From positions 1 to 64,000 of the forward strand of contig NZ_CAPS01000146.1 in NCBI RefSeq assembly GCF_000333955.1: a stretch of 64,000 bases of DNA, in the 5' to 3' direction. How positions within the stretch are numbered: the stretch's first letter is position 1; the number at the start of each line of letters is the position of its first letter. Below are positions 51,547-61,334 of the stretch, one piece after another. A model generated the notes under the pieces. That model worked only from the letters and a program-made list of their open reading frames with translations. It did no database searches and was not told where the DNA came from. A program made the translations under genes and the position numbers. The stretch comes from Rhodococcus sp. AW25M09. Its GTDB lineage: Bacteria > Actinomycetota > Actinomycetes > Mycobacteriales > Mycobacteriaceae.

Positions 51547-53034
51547 CTAGGGCATCGGCTCCAAGACGGGGGGTGGCCAGTCGTGGGGTTTGACGTTGTC
51601 CGGTTTGATTCCTTCGGCGGTGCAGGGGATTTCGGTGTCCCAGTCGAAGTACACGTTGTTCCACGCTCCCGGTGAGTAGAACGACGTCTCCGCACCTTGG
51701 AAGGACGCCTTGTAGAACGTCGTCTGGTCACCGCGGAACTGCGCCTTGTAGAACGTCGTCCAGTCACCGTGGAACTGCGCCTCGTCGAACGACGTCTGTT
51801 TCTTACTGCGGAACTGCGCCTCGTCGAACGACGTCTGTTTCTTACTGCGGAACTGCGACTTGTAGAACGTCGTCCCGTCACCGTGGAACTGCGCCTTGCC
51901 GAACGACGTCCAGCCGCCGCGGAACTGCGCCAGGCCGAACGACGTCCAGTCGCCGTGGAACTGCGCCTCACCGAACGACGTCACTCTCTTACTGCGGAAC
52001 TCCGCCATACCGAACGACGTCCAGTCGCCGTGGAACTGCGCCTCACCGAACGAAGTCAAGCCACCGCGGAACTGCGCCTCAACGAACGACGTCCAGTCAC
52101 TGCGGAACTGCGCCTCAACGAACGACGTCCAGTCACTATGGAACTGCGCCCGGTGGAACGTCGTCCGGTCGCCGTGGAACTGAGCTTTGCCGAAGGTGGT
52201 GTTGCCGCAGAAATGGGCGTCGGTGAAGTCGGCGTTGTGGAAGTACGCGCCGGTGAGGTCGTAGTTGTATCTGCTCCAGTTGTGGTGGTGGTCGGGTTTT
52301 AGGTGGGTGACGATGGTGCGTGTGATGGCTTGGCGGACGGTGAGGTCGTCGCGGGGGTGCTGGTAGGTGCGTTCGATGTGGGTAGCTGCGTCGGATGTGA
52401 CGACGGTTTGGCGAAGGTGGGGGTGTTCGGTGGGTGGTGTGTAGGGACGGGTGAGGTAGCTGCAGAGGTAGTTGATGCAGATTTGGGCGTCGGTGTATTT
52501 GCCTCGGTCGATCCAGTCGTCGGTGAGTGCTTCGAGGGCGTAGACGCCAGCGAGTCTGACTTCGGGCGATGGATCGGCGAATTGTGCTGTGGTGGTGACG
52601 AAGCGGCGACGCAGTTCTTGGTTGTCGGCAAGGTTGTTGTTGTTGTTGGCGATGCGTTCGGTACTTCGCCGGCTAAGGTGGGTGCCTGTGTAGGCGATGA
52701 GTGCTGCGACGCAGACGAAGGTGCCGCCGATAATGGTTCCGTGGCCGGGGGTGATGTTCTGGGTCAGGTACCAGGACCATGCAGCGGGTATTTCGATTAC
52801 CAGTACCGCCCATGTTTTGGGGGCAGCAGCGACAGCGCCGATCACCAATACAAGGCTGATCAGTGTTGCGGCCACGCGTCGACGCAGGGCATTCTGTTCC
52901 GACGGGTAGCGTCCTTGCTGCTCACGGTTGTGAAGGTAGCTCAGAATCGCCGTGGTCGTGTACCCGATAACGTGTCTTTTCCGATGCCGACTCGGACGCC
53001 GGGACGGTGCCGTCAAGGGCGACCACAGGTGCAA
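51547..53034 (-). CDS. Membrane protein with 14 near-identical Pentapeptide_3-type repeats
   Basis: A 495-residue protein from a TTG near 53034 (start uncertain). Two membrane helices (~55-75, ~95-118), then EVRLAGVYALEALTDDW as in the gene at 30901, and a C-terminal run of 14 units of 12 or 13 residues with consensus AQFxxDWTSFxE. Some units are almost identical in DNA: 51781-51819 and 51820-51858 differ at one base of 39. A right-handed beta helix is expected. Partner unknown. Confidence 0.8.
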   Translation of the reverse strand: MHLWSPLTAPSRRPSRHRKRHVIGYTTTAILSYLHNREQQGRYPSEQNALRRRVAATLISLVLVIGAVAAAPKTWAVLVIEIPAAWSWYLTQNITPGHGTIIGGTFVCVAALIAYTGTHLSRRSTERIANNNNNLADNQELRRRFVTTTAQFADPSPEVRLAGVYALEALTDDWIDRGKYTDAQICINYLCSYLTRPYTPPTEHPHLRQTVVTSDAATHIERTYQHPRDDLTVRQAITRTIVTHLKPDHHHNWSRYNYDLTGAYFHNADFTDAHFCGNTTFGKAQFHGDRTTFHRAQFHSDWTSFVEAQFRSDWTSFVEAQFRGGLTSFGEAQFHGDWTSFGMAEFRSKRVTSFGEAQFHGDWTSFGLAQFRGGWTSFGKAQFHGDGTTFYKSQFRSKKQTSFDEAQFRSKKQTSFDEAQFHGDWTTFYKAQFRGDQTTFYKASFQGAETSFYSPGAWNNVYFDWDTEIPCTAEGIKPDNVKPHDWPPPVLEPMP

Positions 53035-53284
53035 TGCGGATAACTATAGATACAACTATGCGAAGGCCGGTCTGGCGAAGACGTATGACGTCGACGCCAT
53101 CGAGATCCTCATCCGCGGATAGTCGACCGTGCGCCTGACTGTCGCAGGCAGCACCGGGAGGTGTGTCGCCTGCCTTACCCTCGCCCGTACGACGAACTGT
53201 GGTCGTCGAGGACGAGTTCTGTGCAAATGGGTCGGCGGTGGCCGGTAACGTCCGCTCTCATCGACCCAGAAGGGATCCACCGTA

Positions 53285-53926
53285 ATGGCGACGACGGACG
53301 CAGGCGATGTCGAGGTGCTCGTCGAGTACCTCACGGCTGAGATCACTGAGATGCACGCTGCCCCGGACGGATGGCCGGGGCATGTGGAACTGGCGTTGAT
53401 CGATGCGGTCCTGTCGATCAGAGCGGTCTACGGAGTCTCTGCCGACACGGGCGTACGCGGCGCGATCAAGCGGTACAAGGCCGAGTCCGGCAGGCAAAGT
53501 TGGGACGACCTCGGTGTACTGGGCGAGGCCGACCCGCGGTGGCTTCAGACGGTGCTCGGCAACAAGCAGAAGACCGGGGGTGTGCCGAAGGCCGAGGCGA
53601 TCGTCTCTGCTGCCGGCCGGCTCGCAGCGTCGGGCGCGCGCCACGCATCCGACATCGATCGGGACTCGGCAGCGCAGCGAGCCGCGTACTGCGGAACTCG
53701 CGGCTTGGGCCCGGTGACGTGGGACTACTTCCTCATGCTGGTCGGCCACGACGGCGTCAAAGCCGACACTCTCGTCACTCGATTCGTGGTGGAGGCGTTG
53801 GGCCGTAGACCCGGGAGCGAAGAAGTCTCACGGCTGGTGACCGACGCTGCGAGGCGGATGGACATGCCGGTGTCGGCACTCGACCACTCGATCTGGCGGC
53901 ACATGAGTAGACCTCGGAAGAGCTAG
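53285..53926 (+). CDS. HhH-GPD-like protein
   Basis: A 213-residue protein, mostly helical. The GLGPVTWDYFLMLVGHDGVK segment followed by ADTLVTRFVVEALG has the helix-hairpin-helix plus catalytic-Asp layout of HhH-GPD DNA glycosylases (D in KADTLV). Glycosylase activity is not certain, as related proteins accompany restriction loci without known function. First of four rightward genes of the restriction block. Confidence 0.6.
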   Translation: MATTDAGDVEVLVEYLTAEITEMHAAPDGWPGHVELALIDAVLSIRAVYGVSADTGVRGAIKRYKAESGRQSWDDLGVLGEADPRWLQTVLGNKQKTGGVPKAEAIVSAAGRLAASGARHASDIDRDSAAQRAAYCGTRGLGPVTWDYFLMLVGHDGVKADTLVTRFVVEALGRRPGSEEVSRLVTDAARRMDMPVSALDHSIWRHMSRPRKS

Positions 53927-54007
53927 TTCCGTTCACCTGTCCGATCGAGGGAGAATTTTCATGGCCATCGATTTCGAGTTCATCGGCATCTCGACCCATC
54001 GAGTGCG

Positions 54008-54676
54008 ATGCTGCACGACCACCACGGGACCCGGTATGCGGCCGAGGTGGACGAATGCTCGTCGATCGAGCTCACGAACCACCGCGACCCACTCGTGACA
54101 GCACCGAAGACTGGCGACGAGCCCTTCACACAGCAAGGTCAGTCGATCGGATCGGACCTTCGCCAGTTCTGGCGTTGGGCGTGCTCGGATCTCATCGGTA
54201 ACGCCCAACGCGGTGTTCTCGCCGAATACATTGTCGGACTCGCACTCGGATGCGTAGCCGATGGAGTCCGAGTGGAGTGGGATGCTTCTGATCTACTGAC
54301 CGAAGGGGGAATTCGCGTCGAGGTGAAATCGTCTGCCTACCTGCAAAGTTGGAAGCAGGAGAGGTTGTCGACGATCAGCTTCGGGATCCAGCCGACGAAC
54401 GGCTGGGACGCGACGACGAACACAATTGCCGCGCAACGGAAGCGGCAGGCCGACGTATACGTCTTCTGTGTCTTCAAACAGACCGATCGGGCCACCGCCG
54501 ACCCGCTCGACCTAGACCACTGGGACTTCTACGTGATGTCCACCCAGCGCCTCAACTCCACGTTCGGGGAGCAGAAGTCGATTGTGTTGAGCAGTCTGCT
54601 CTCACACGATCCCGTCGAATGTTCGTTCTCCGGACTCGCCAGTGTTGTCCAGGCTGCGGCGCGCGAACAATCCTGA
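54008..54676 (+). CDS. Putative PD-(D/E)xK nuclease
   Basis: A 222-residue protein from ATG 54008. Its core GIRVEVKSSAYLQSW contains the E-x-K of a PD-(D/E)xK nuclease, preceded by VEWDASDLLTEGG (candidate Asp). VYVFCVFKQ gives the following strand. Located between the HhH-GPD-like gene and the large restriction enzyme. It could be a separate restriction enzyme or an accessory. Confidence 0.65.
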   Translation: MLHDHHGTRYAAEVDECSSIELTNHRDPLVTAPKTGDEPFTQQGQSIGSDLRQFWRWACSDLIGNAQRGVLAEYIVGLALGCVADGVRVEWDASDLLTEGGIRVEVKSSAYLQSWKQERLSTISFGIQPTNGWDATTNTIAAQRKRQADVYVFCVFKQTDRATADPLDLDHWDFYVMSTQRLNSTFGEQKSIVLSSLLSHDPVECSFSGLASVVQAAAREQS

Positions 54677-54893
54677 CTTCGACCGTGCAGGCTTCGTGGC
54701 GGCACGCCCCTTTGCACTCGAGGATGCGACACCGGAGCTTTCCGCGTCTGCGGCTCTACCCGGGAGACTCTGCTGGGCCACGACCTCTTCAGTGACCGAA
54801 ACGCCGAAGAGTCCTCGTGGATGGCGGTTGTCGTCGATGTAAGCGGCATACTCGGTCTGATCGTCCCCGACGTTGAGGTGGTTTCGGTAGGTC

Positions 54894-57800
54894 ATGGCGA
54901 GTGTGCACGAGGTTATCGAAGCGTTCCGTGGTGAGCCGTCGAATTCGGAGCGGGGCACCAAGTTCGAGCAGCTGATGGTTCGATACTTCGAGCTCGATCC
55001 GACGCTGTCGCAGCAGTACGAGCAGGTGTGGCGGTGGATCGACTGGCCCGACCGTCAAGGTAAGGCCGACACCGGCATCGACCTGGTCGCCCGCGAACGC
55101 GACACCGGCGACTACGCCGCGATCCAGTGCAAGTTCTACGAACCGACCACCACGTTGAGCAAAGGCGATCTCGATTCGTTTTTCACCGCCTCGGGACAAA
55201 CATTTCCCACCGCCGATGGGGATCGGTCGTTCACCAACCGCGTGATCATCTCCACCACCGACCGGTGGGGAAAGAACGCCGAAGACGCGATCAATCACCA
55301 GACCATCCCTGTCCAACGGATCGGTCTGGCCGAGATCGCCGAGGCCCCGATCGACTGGGACATCGCATGGCCGCAGGGTGAGCTGACGGTCGAGTTGAGT
55401 GAAGCGGTCCGCAACGAGCCCCGCCCGCACCAGGTCGAGGCGATCGACGCGGTCTTCGCCGGGTTCTCCGCCGGCAACGACCGCGGGAAACTGATCATGG
55501 CCTGCGGAACGGGAAAGACGTTCACCGCTCTGAAGATCGCCGAACGCACGGCTGCCGAGGCCGGCGGCAGTGCACGCATCTTGTTCGCGGTCCCTTCCAT
55601 CTCCTTGCTTTCGCAGACACTTCGAGAGTGGACCGCTCAAACCCAGCTCGACATTCGCGCGTTCGCGGTGTGCTCGGATTCGAAGGTCTCCCGCTCCGCC
55701 GAGGACTACAGCACCGTCGACGTCGCGATCCCGGTGACCACCGACCCCGACAACCTCGCATCGCACATGGCGCACCGGAAACGCTCCAAGGGACTGACTG
55801 TGGTGTTCACCACCTACCAGTCCCTGCCGACGGTCGCTGCGGCGCAAGGCATGGGGGTGGATGCGTTCGATCTGGTGATCTGCGACGAAGCACACCGCAC
55901 CACCGGTGTCACCGTCGCCGGTGCGGACGAATCGAACTTCGTCCGCGTCCACGACGCCGAGTTCTTGAAAGCGTCACGGCGGCTGTACATGACGGCAACA
56001 CCGCGGATCTTCGACGACGCAGTCAAGGAGAAGGCCGCCGACCACTCCGCCGAGTTGTCGTCCATGGACGATGTCGACATCTTCGGCCCCGAGCTGCACC
56101 GATTGTCCTTCGGTGACGCCGTCGAACGGGGGCTGCTCACCGACTACAAGGTCATCGTGCTCACCGTCGACGAGGACCTCGTCGCCGCCCCTATGCAGAA
56201 ACAGCTCGCCGGAACCTACTCCGAACTCCAACTCGACGACGCCTCCAAGATCGTCGGCTGCTGGAACGGTCTCGCGAAGCGCGCAGGCCGCTCCCCCGAC
56301 GGCGATGGGTTCGCTATCGGGGCACCTCCGATGAAGCGGGCGGTCGCGTTCGCCAAGGACATCGCCGCCTCCAAGCAGGTCGCCGAAGTGTTCCCCGACG
56401 TCGTCGACGCCTATCGCGCCCTCCTCGACGAGAACGAGAACGACGGCGAACAGGTCGACGCCACCAACCGTGACCTCGTCGTCTCCGCACGCCACGTCGA
56501 CGGCACTTTCAATGCTCTCAAGCGCAACGAGCAACTGTCCTGGCTCAAAGCGCCCGTCCCCGAGGGTGAATGCCGGATCCTGTCCAACGCACGCTGCCTG
56601 TCCGAGGGCGTCGACGTTCCGGCTCTCGATGCCGTGTTGTTCCTGCACCCCCGCAACTCCGTCGTCGACGTCGTCCAGTCCGTAGGACGCGTCATGCGCC
56701 TCTCGCCAGGCAAGGACTACGGGTACATCATCCTGCCCGTCGCCGTGCCCGCCGGAGTGTCACCGTCGCAGGCCCTCGCTGACAACCGCCGTTTCAAGGT
56801 GGTGTGGCAGGTGCTCAACGCTCTACGAGCGCATGATGATCGGTTCAACGCGATGGTCAACTCCATCGCTCTCAACGCCACCACGAAACAAGCCAAGGCC
56901 GGTCAGGGTAATGATCGCCTGCTCGGCGGACACATCGGCCCGACCACCGACTCCGATGAAACGATCGGCGACGGACGCCCCACCCCGGGCACGGATCCGA
57001 AGCCTGAGAGTGGCGAAGGTGGAACTGGTGGGGTGGCGTCGCAGATGGCGTTGTTCGCACTCTCGGAGTGGCAGGAAGCGATCTACGCCCGCATCGTCGA
57101 TAAGGTTGGGACCCGCGTCTACTGGGAACAGTGGGCAGCCGACGTCGCCGACATCGCCGCCGCCCAGATCGCCCGCATCAACGCCCTTCTCATCGGTGCC
57201 TCGCCAGAGACAGCCAAGCAGTTCGAGAAGTTCCTTACCGGGCTACGCGACAACCTCAACGACTCCATCGGCCGTGACGACGCGATCAGCATGCTCAGCC
57301 AACACCTGATCACCAAACCGGTGTTCGATGCCCTGTTCGCCGGCCACGACTTCGCGGCGCACAACCCCGTTTCCATCGTCATGCAGCAGATGCTCGACAC
57401 TCTCGGCGACGCCAACCTCGAATCGGAGACCGCCGGCCTCGACTCGTTCTACGACTCCGTCCGCGTTCGGGCCTCGGAAGTGACCAGCGCTGAAGGCAAG
57501 CAGCAGGTCATCGCCGAGCTGTACGAGCGATTCTTCCGCGTCGCGTTCAAGAAGCAGTCCGATGCGCTGGGCATCGTCTACACACCCGTGGAGATCGTCG
57601 ACTTCATCCTCCGGGCCGCAGACCACGTCTCGAAGGAGCATTTCGGCAAGGGCCTCACCGACACCGGCGTCCATATCCTCGACCCGTTCACAGGCACCGG
57701 CACTTTCCTCACTCGGCTCCTGCAATCCGGGCTGATCCTCCCCGACGACCTCTCGCGTAAATACCGGGACGAGCTGCACGCCAACGAGATCATGCTTCTC

Positions 57801-59858
57801 GCGTACTACATCGCCGCGGTCAACATCGAGACCACCTACCACGCTCTTACTACGCCCAGCGGCGAAGAGGGACAGTACGAGTCGTTCGAGGGAATTGTCC
57901 TCACCGATACCTTCCAGATGTCCGAAAACGGTGACACCATGGACGCGATCATGTTCCCGCAGAACAACGACCGCGTCATACGTCAGCAGGAAGCTCCGAT
58001 CAACGTCATTGTCGGTAACCCTCCCTATTCGAAGGGCCAGGACAGCGCGAACGACGACAACGCGAACCTGAGCTATCCAACCCTCGACGCACGTATTGCC
58101 GCGACCTACGCCGGACGGTCAACAGCGACAAACAAGAACAGCCTGTACAACTCCTACTACCGCGCCTACCGGTGGGCCACCGACCGCGTCGGCGACCAAG
58201 GCATCGTTGCGTTCGTGTCGGCTGGAGGGTGGGTCGACGGCAACACTGCCGACGGAGTCCGCTTGAGCTTCGCTGACGAATTCGCCCACCTGTGGATCTA
58301 CAACCTTCGCGGCAACCAACGCGCAGCCGGTGAACTCTCTTCTAAGGAAGGTGGCAAGGTATTCGGCTCCGGGAGCCGTTCCACCATAGTCATTTTCGTC
58401 GGCGTCAAGGATGCCGCACACTCCGGGCCCGCCCAGATTCACTATCGCGACATCGGCGATTACCTGGATCGGGAAGAGAAACTTCACATTGCCGAAGTAA
58501 GCACCATAAGCAACACGGAATGGCGAGAAATATCGCCAAATAGCTACGGCGACTGGATAACCCAGAGGGACGATGCCTTTGGTTCCTGGCCTGTCATTGG
58601 AACGAAGACCCAATCCGATTCGTCGCCAATATTTGCGACTTACGCCTACGCTCTCTTGACGGCACGTGATGCCACCGTCTACAACTTCTCACGGTCAGCA
58701 CTGTTTGCGAATGTCACAGCTGCAGCCATCGCATACTCCGACGTTCTAGCGGCATATGAACAACAGCGTTCAGCCGACGGAAAACCAAGCGCTGCCGGAG
58801 ACATCGACCAGTTCTTGTTTGGCTCGCAGAACACCACAACAGCGATCAAATGGTCCGACAGCCTCAAGCGGCACCTCGTGCGCGGTTTGCCGGTGATGTT
58901 TGACTCCAGCCAGGCAGTTGAAGCCGCTTATAGACCGTTCAACAGAACAAACCTCTACTTCGATCCGGTTTTGAACCATCGCCGCGGCTTGCTCCCGACT
59001 ATGTTTCCAACGGGTCTGCACACCAACTACGGACTCCATCTTGTTGCAGCTGGATCCGACAAGCCATTCTCGGTTCTCGCCGTAGGCATGATCCCGGACT
59101 TGTCATTTTGGGGTTTTGGAAGCTCACAGTTTTTCCCGCGCTATACCTATGAGAACGTGGGGCCTCCCATCGACGGCGTTCTCGATTTCGATTCGACTGC
59201 TGATAGTCCGAGTGAGCAAGAAGGGGGCTACCGGCGGGTCGACAACATCACCGATGAGATACTTGATGTCTATCGGACCGCACTGGGCTCTTCCGTGACC
59301 AGGGACCAGATCTTTTGGTCGGTGTACGGGCAGTTGCACGTCCCCGGCTACCGGGAAACATACGCGGCGGATCTGAAGAAAATGCTCCCTCACATCCCCA
59401 CCCCTGAAAGCTTGGGGCGCTTCACGCAGCTCGCCGACGCCGGCGAGCAGCTCGGCACCCTTCATATGCAGTACGAGGACGTCGCCCCTTACCCACTCGA
59501 TGTCGAAATTAGGGCTGGGGTCGACGAACACGAGCGCGAGACGTGGCGGGTGCAGAAGATGAAGTGGCGCAGCAAGTCCGACCACACCGCAATTGTCTAC
59601 AACTCGAAGGTGACTATCACCGGAATTCCACTAGAGGCCGAGGAGTACATGCTCGGGGCGAGGTCAGCGCTGGCATGGGTCATCGACCGTTACCAGGTCA
59701 AGACCGATAAGCCATCGGGCATCGTGAACGATCCGAACTTGTGGTGCGACGAGCACGACGACCCCACCTACATAGTCGAACTGATCAAGAAAGTCACCAC
59801 CGTCGCCGTCGAGACCATGCGCATCGTTCGCGAACTCGACATCGAGAAGGCTGCTTGA
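54894..59858 (+). CDS. Type ISP-like single-chain restriction-modification enzyme
   Basis: A 1654-residue enzyme with all parts of a Type ISP (LlaGI/LlaBIII-like) system, whose members are ~1600 residues. Mrr-type nuclease: GIDLVAR with D63, IQCKF with K80. Superfamily 2 translocase: GTGKT (205-209), DEAH (331-334). N6-adenine methyltransferase: DPFTGTGTF (from D930), NPPY (1042-1045). The C-terminal part should be the target-recognition domain. It protects its own DNA by methylation and cuts foreign DNA after translocation. The recognition-domain stretch is visibly richer in A/T. Stop overlaps the GIY-YIG gene. Confidence 0.92.
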   Translation: MASVHEVIEAFRGEPSNSERGTKFEQLMVRYFELDPTLSQQYEQVWRWIDWPDRQGKADTGIDLVARERDTGDYAAIQCKFYEPTTTLSKGDLDSFFTASGQTFPTADGDRSFTNRVIISTTDRWGKNAEDAINHQTIPVQRIGLAEIAEAPIDWDIAWPQGELTVELSEAVRNEPRPHQVEAIDAVFAGFSAGNDRGKLIMACGTGKTFTALKIAERTAAEAGGSARILFAVPSISLLSQTLREWTAQTQLDIRAFAVCSDSKVSRSAEDYSTVDVAIPVTTDPDNLASHMAHRKRSKGLTVVFTTYQSLPTVAAAQGMGVDAFDLVICDEAHRTTGVTVAGADESNFVRVHDAEFLKASRRLYMTATPRIFDDAVKEKAADHSAELSSMDDVDIFGPELHRLSFGDAVERGLLTDYKVIVLTVDEDLVAAPMQKQLAGTYSELQLDDASKIVGCWNGLAKRAGRSPDGDGFAIGAPPMKRAVAFAKDIAASKQVAEVFPDVVDAYRALLDENENDGEQVDATNRDLVVSARHVDGTFNALKRNEQLSWLKAPVPEGECRILSNARCLSEGVDVPALDAVLFLHPRNSVVDVVQSVGRVMRLSPGKDYGYIILPVAVPAGVSPSQALADNRRFKVVWQVLNALRAHDDRFNAMVNSIALNATTKQAKAGQGNDRLLGGHIGPTTDSDETIGDGRPTPGTDPKPESGEGGTGGVASQMALFALSEWQEAIYARIVDKVGTRVYWEQWAADVADIAAAQIARINALLIGASPETAKQFEKFLTGLRDNLNDSIGRDDAISMLSQHLITKPVFDALFAGHDFAAHNPVSIVMQQMLDTLGDANLESETAGLDSFYDSVRVRASEVTSAEGKQQVIAELYERFFRVAFKKQSDALGIVYTPVEIVDFILRAADHVSKEHFGKGLTDTGVHILDPFTGTGTFLTRLLQSGLILPDDLSRKYRDELHANEIMLLAYYIAAVNIETTYHALTTPSGEEGQYESFEGIVLTDTFQMSENGDTMDAIMFPQNNDRVIRQQEAPINVIVGNPPYSKGQDSANDDNANLSYPTLDARIAATYAGRSTATNKNSLYNSYYRAYRWATDRVGDQGIVAFVSAGGWVDGNTADGVRLSFADEFAHLWIYNLRGNQRAAGELSSKEGGKVFGSGSRSTIVIFVGVKDAAHSGPAQIHYRDIGDYLDREEKLHIAEVSTISNTEWREISPNSYGDWITQRDDAFGSWPVIGTKTQSDSSPIFATYAYALLTARDATVYNFSRSALFANVTAAAIAYSDVLAAYEQQRSADGKPSAAGDIDQFLFGSQNTTTAIKWSDSLKRHLVRGLPVMFDSSQAVEAAYRPFNRTNLYFDPVLNHRRGLLPTMFPTGLHTNYGLHLVAAGSDKPFSVLAVGMIPDLSFWGFGSSQFFPRYTYENVGPPIDGVLDFDSTADSPSEQEGGYRRVDNITDEILDVYRTALGSSVTRDQIFWSVYGQLHVPGYRETYAADLKKMLPHIPTPESLGRFTQLADAGEQLGTLHMQYEDVAPYPLDVEIRAGVDEHERETWRVQKMKWRSKSDHTAIVYNSKVTITGIPLEAEEYMLGARSALAWVIDRYQVKTDKPSGIVNDPNLWCDEHDDPTYIVELIKKVTTVAVETMRIVRELDIEKAA

Positions 59859-60790
59859 TGGTCCGGGCTCAGACCATCCAGATCTATCTACCCGGTGGGG
59901 ATCCCGCCGGTATTCGGGTCGCGAGCCTGACCACTAGGACTGTCCGGGTCTTCGATATCCCGCGATCGCTGCTGAGCGAATTTGCGAAGCTCCCGGCATC
60001 GACGCAGGTCGGGGTGTACTACCTGTTCGGAGGTAGCGATGACGAGCGGACCGCGTACATCGGCCAGACCGGGAACGTCGGTAAACGCTTAGGTGAGCAC
60101 GGCGAGAAGAATTGGACCCGCGCGATGGTTGCAGTGTCGTTGACCAACGAATGGACCTCCACGCACGTCTCCTACCTGGAGTGGTTGTCGATCCGAACCG
60201 CCCAACGCGCAGACCGATACACGCTGACCAATGGCAACGACGCGAGCAACCCGTTCACGCCAGCTCCGCTCGAGGCGGATTGCCACGAATTCTTGGACAC
60301 GATCTCCGTCCTGCTGACCACCCTCGGCGCACCGATCCTCGATTCGATCCGTCCAACGAAGGGTGAATCTAGAGCAGGTCAAGAATCGCCAAACCAGCCT
60401 CTGTTCTTCCGTGAGTCCGGATGCGACGCGCAGGGGTACCTGACTTCCGAAGGCATTGTTGTACAACGAGGTTCTCGTGGACGACCGGATCTACGTGGCG
60501 CAGCTACCGAGCGCGTCCGGACTACCCGCGAGTCGCTCATCGCCAGCGGCCGCGCGACGATCGAAGATGGCGCTTTCATATTTCGCGACGACGAGCTCTT
60601 CGACAGTCCATCCGCTGCCGGTGCAGTGCTCGTCGGTGGAAGCAACAACGGCCGCATCAGCTGGAAGAACGAGGCCGGCGAAGATCTGAACGTACTCGAG
60701 GCCCGTGATCTGGCCAGCGCTCAGGCGCAACGTGAGGCGGCACCGGCGAGTGATTCCGTCGAGGTCGGAGCGGGAGTGCCAACCGCGTAG
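59858..60790 (+). CDS. GIY-YIG nuclease-domain protein with DUF4357-like tail
   Basis: A 310-residue protein whose ATG overlaps the TGA of the restriction enzyme. GIY-YIG core: GVYYLFGG (52-59) and AYIGQTGNVGKRL (66-78), then a catalytic-type acidic ESCDA region near the middle (FFRESGCDAQGY). The end (GRISWKNEAGEDLNVLEARD) matches DUF4357. Such proteins are frequent companions of restriction systems. Its role there is not established. Confidence 0.8.
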   Translation: MVRAQTIQIYLPGGDPAGIRVASLTTRTVRVFDIPRSLLSEFAKLPASTQVGVYYLFGGSDDERTAYIGQTGNVGKRLGEHGEKNWTRAMVAVSLTNEWTSTHVSYLEWLSIRTAQRADRYTLTNGNDASNPFTPAPLEADCHEFLDTISVLLTTLGAPILDSIRPTKGESRAGQESPNQPLFFRESGCDAQGYLTSEGIVVQRGSRGRPDLRGAATERVRTTRESLIASGRATIEDGAFIFRDDELFDSPSAAGAVLVGGSNNGRISWKNEAGEDLNVLEARDLASAQAQREAAPASDSVEVGAGVPTA

Positions 60791-60804
60791 CTTTCCGCGC
60801 AGCT

Positions 60805-61209
60805 CTAGGATTGCGCAAAATGGCGGTACAGGGTTCGCCGACTCACTCCGAGGACTTCAGCTATGTCGCCGATGGTGCTGCCCTGGTTGCGCATTCGGGT
60901 GGCTTCACGCTTCTTGGCAGTCGACAGTGCAGGTGGCCGGCCACCGATCTTGCCGCGTTCGCGCGCGGCGGCGAGGCCAGCGTTCGTGCGTTCGCGGAGC
61001 AGCTGCCGCTCGAACGAGGCGAGGGCACCGAAGATGTGAAAGATGAGTTCGCCTCCGGCGGTGGCAGTGTCGATCTGTTCGGTGACCGATGCGAACCCCA
61101 CTCCCCTGGATTTCAGCTCGGTCACGAGTTCGATCAAGTGCGGGAGGTTGCGACCGAGCCGGTCGAGCCTCCACACGCACAAGGTGTCTCCGGGCAATAG
61201 GGTGGCCAG
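60805..61209 (-). pseudogene. Serine resolvase, 5' end lost
   Basis: The last ~134 codons of a Tn3-type serine recombinase: LLPGDTLCVWRLDRLGRNL, FHIFGALASFERQLLRERT, KIGGRPP and a C-terminal HTH (IGDIAEVLGVSRRTLYRHF). The N-terminal ~60 residues with the catalytic serine are missing. Homology stops 3 bp before a Tn402-type end at 61212, so insertion there explains the loss. It should be inactive. Confidence 0.85.
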
Positions 61210-61211
61210 GA

Positions 61212-61257
61212 TGTCAGTTTCAGAAGTCGACTGCACTGTTTCAGAAGTCATGTGCAC
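61212..61257 (+). mobile_element. Tn402/Tn5053-family transposon end (25-bp IR plus internal repeat)
   Basis: From 61212 the sequence reads TGTCAGTTTCAGAAGTCGAC then TGCAC (to 61236). This matches the Tn402/Tn5053 terminal repeat pattern TGTCRNTTTCAGAAG...CTGCAC. A second copy, TTTCAGAAGTCATGTGCAC, follows at once (to 61257), like the TniA-binding repeats next to those ends. TGTCA faces left, so the element extends to the right and probably beyond the window. This family targets res sites and resolvase genes, as found here. No tniA is visible before 64000. Confidence 0.8.
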
Positions 61258-61334
61258 TGCCTTCTGCACGCCGTTACATCCCCAGCGCACGTTTACGAAG
61301 TAGGTCCAATCGAAACCAGCTGTGGTTAACGAAG

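Noticed and set aside
51690..52200. Tandem 36-39 bp repeats considered as a possible CRISPR array
   Set aside because: They are in frame, have no unique spacers and encode the pentapeptide-type repeats of the leftward protein.
53035..53130. A short plus-strand tail reading YNYAKAGLAKTYDVDAIEIL and ending in TAG
   Set aside because: Protein-like but only ~35 codons before it meets the 5' end of the oppositely oriented pentapeptide gene, with no start or ribosome site; possibly a relic, not supportable.
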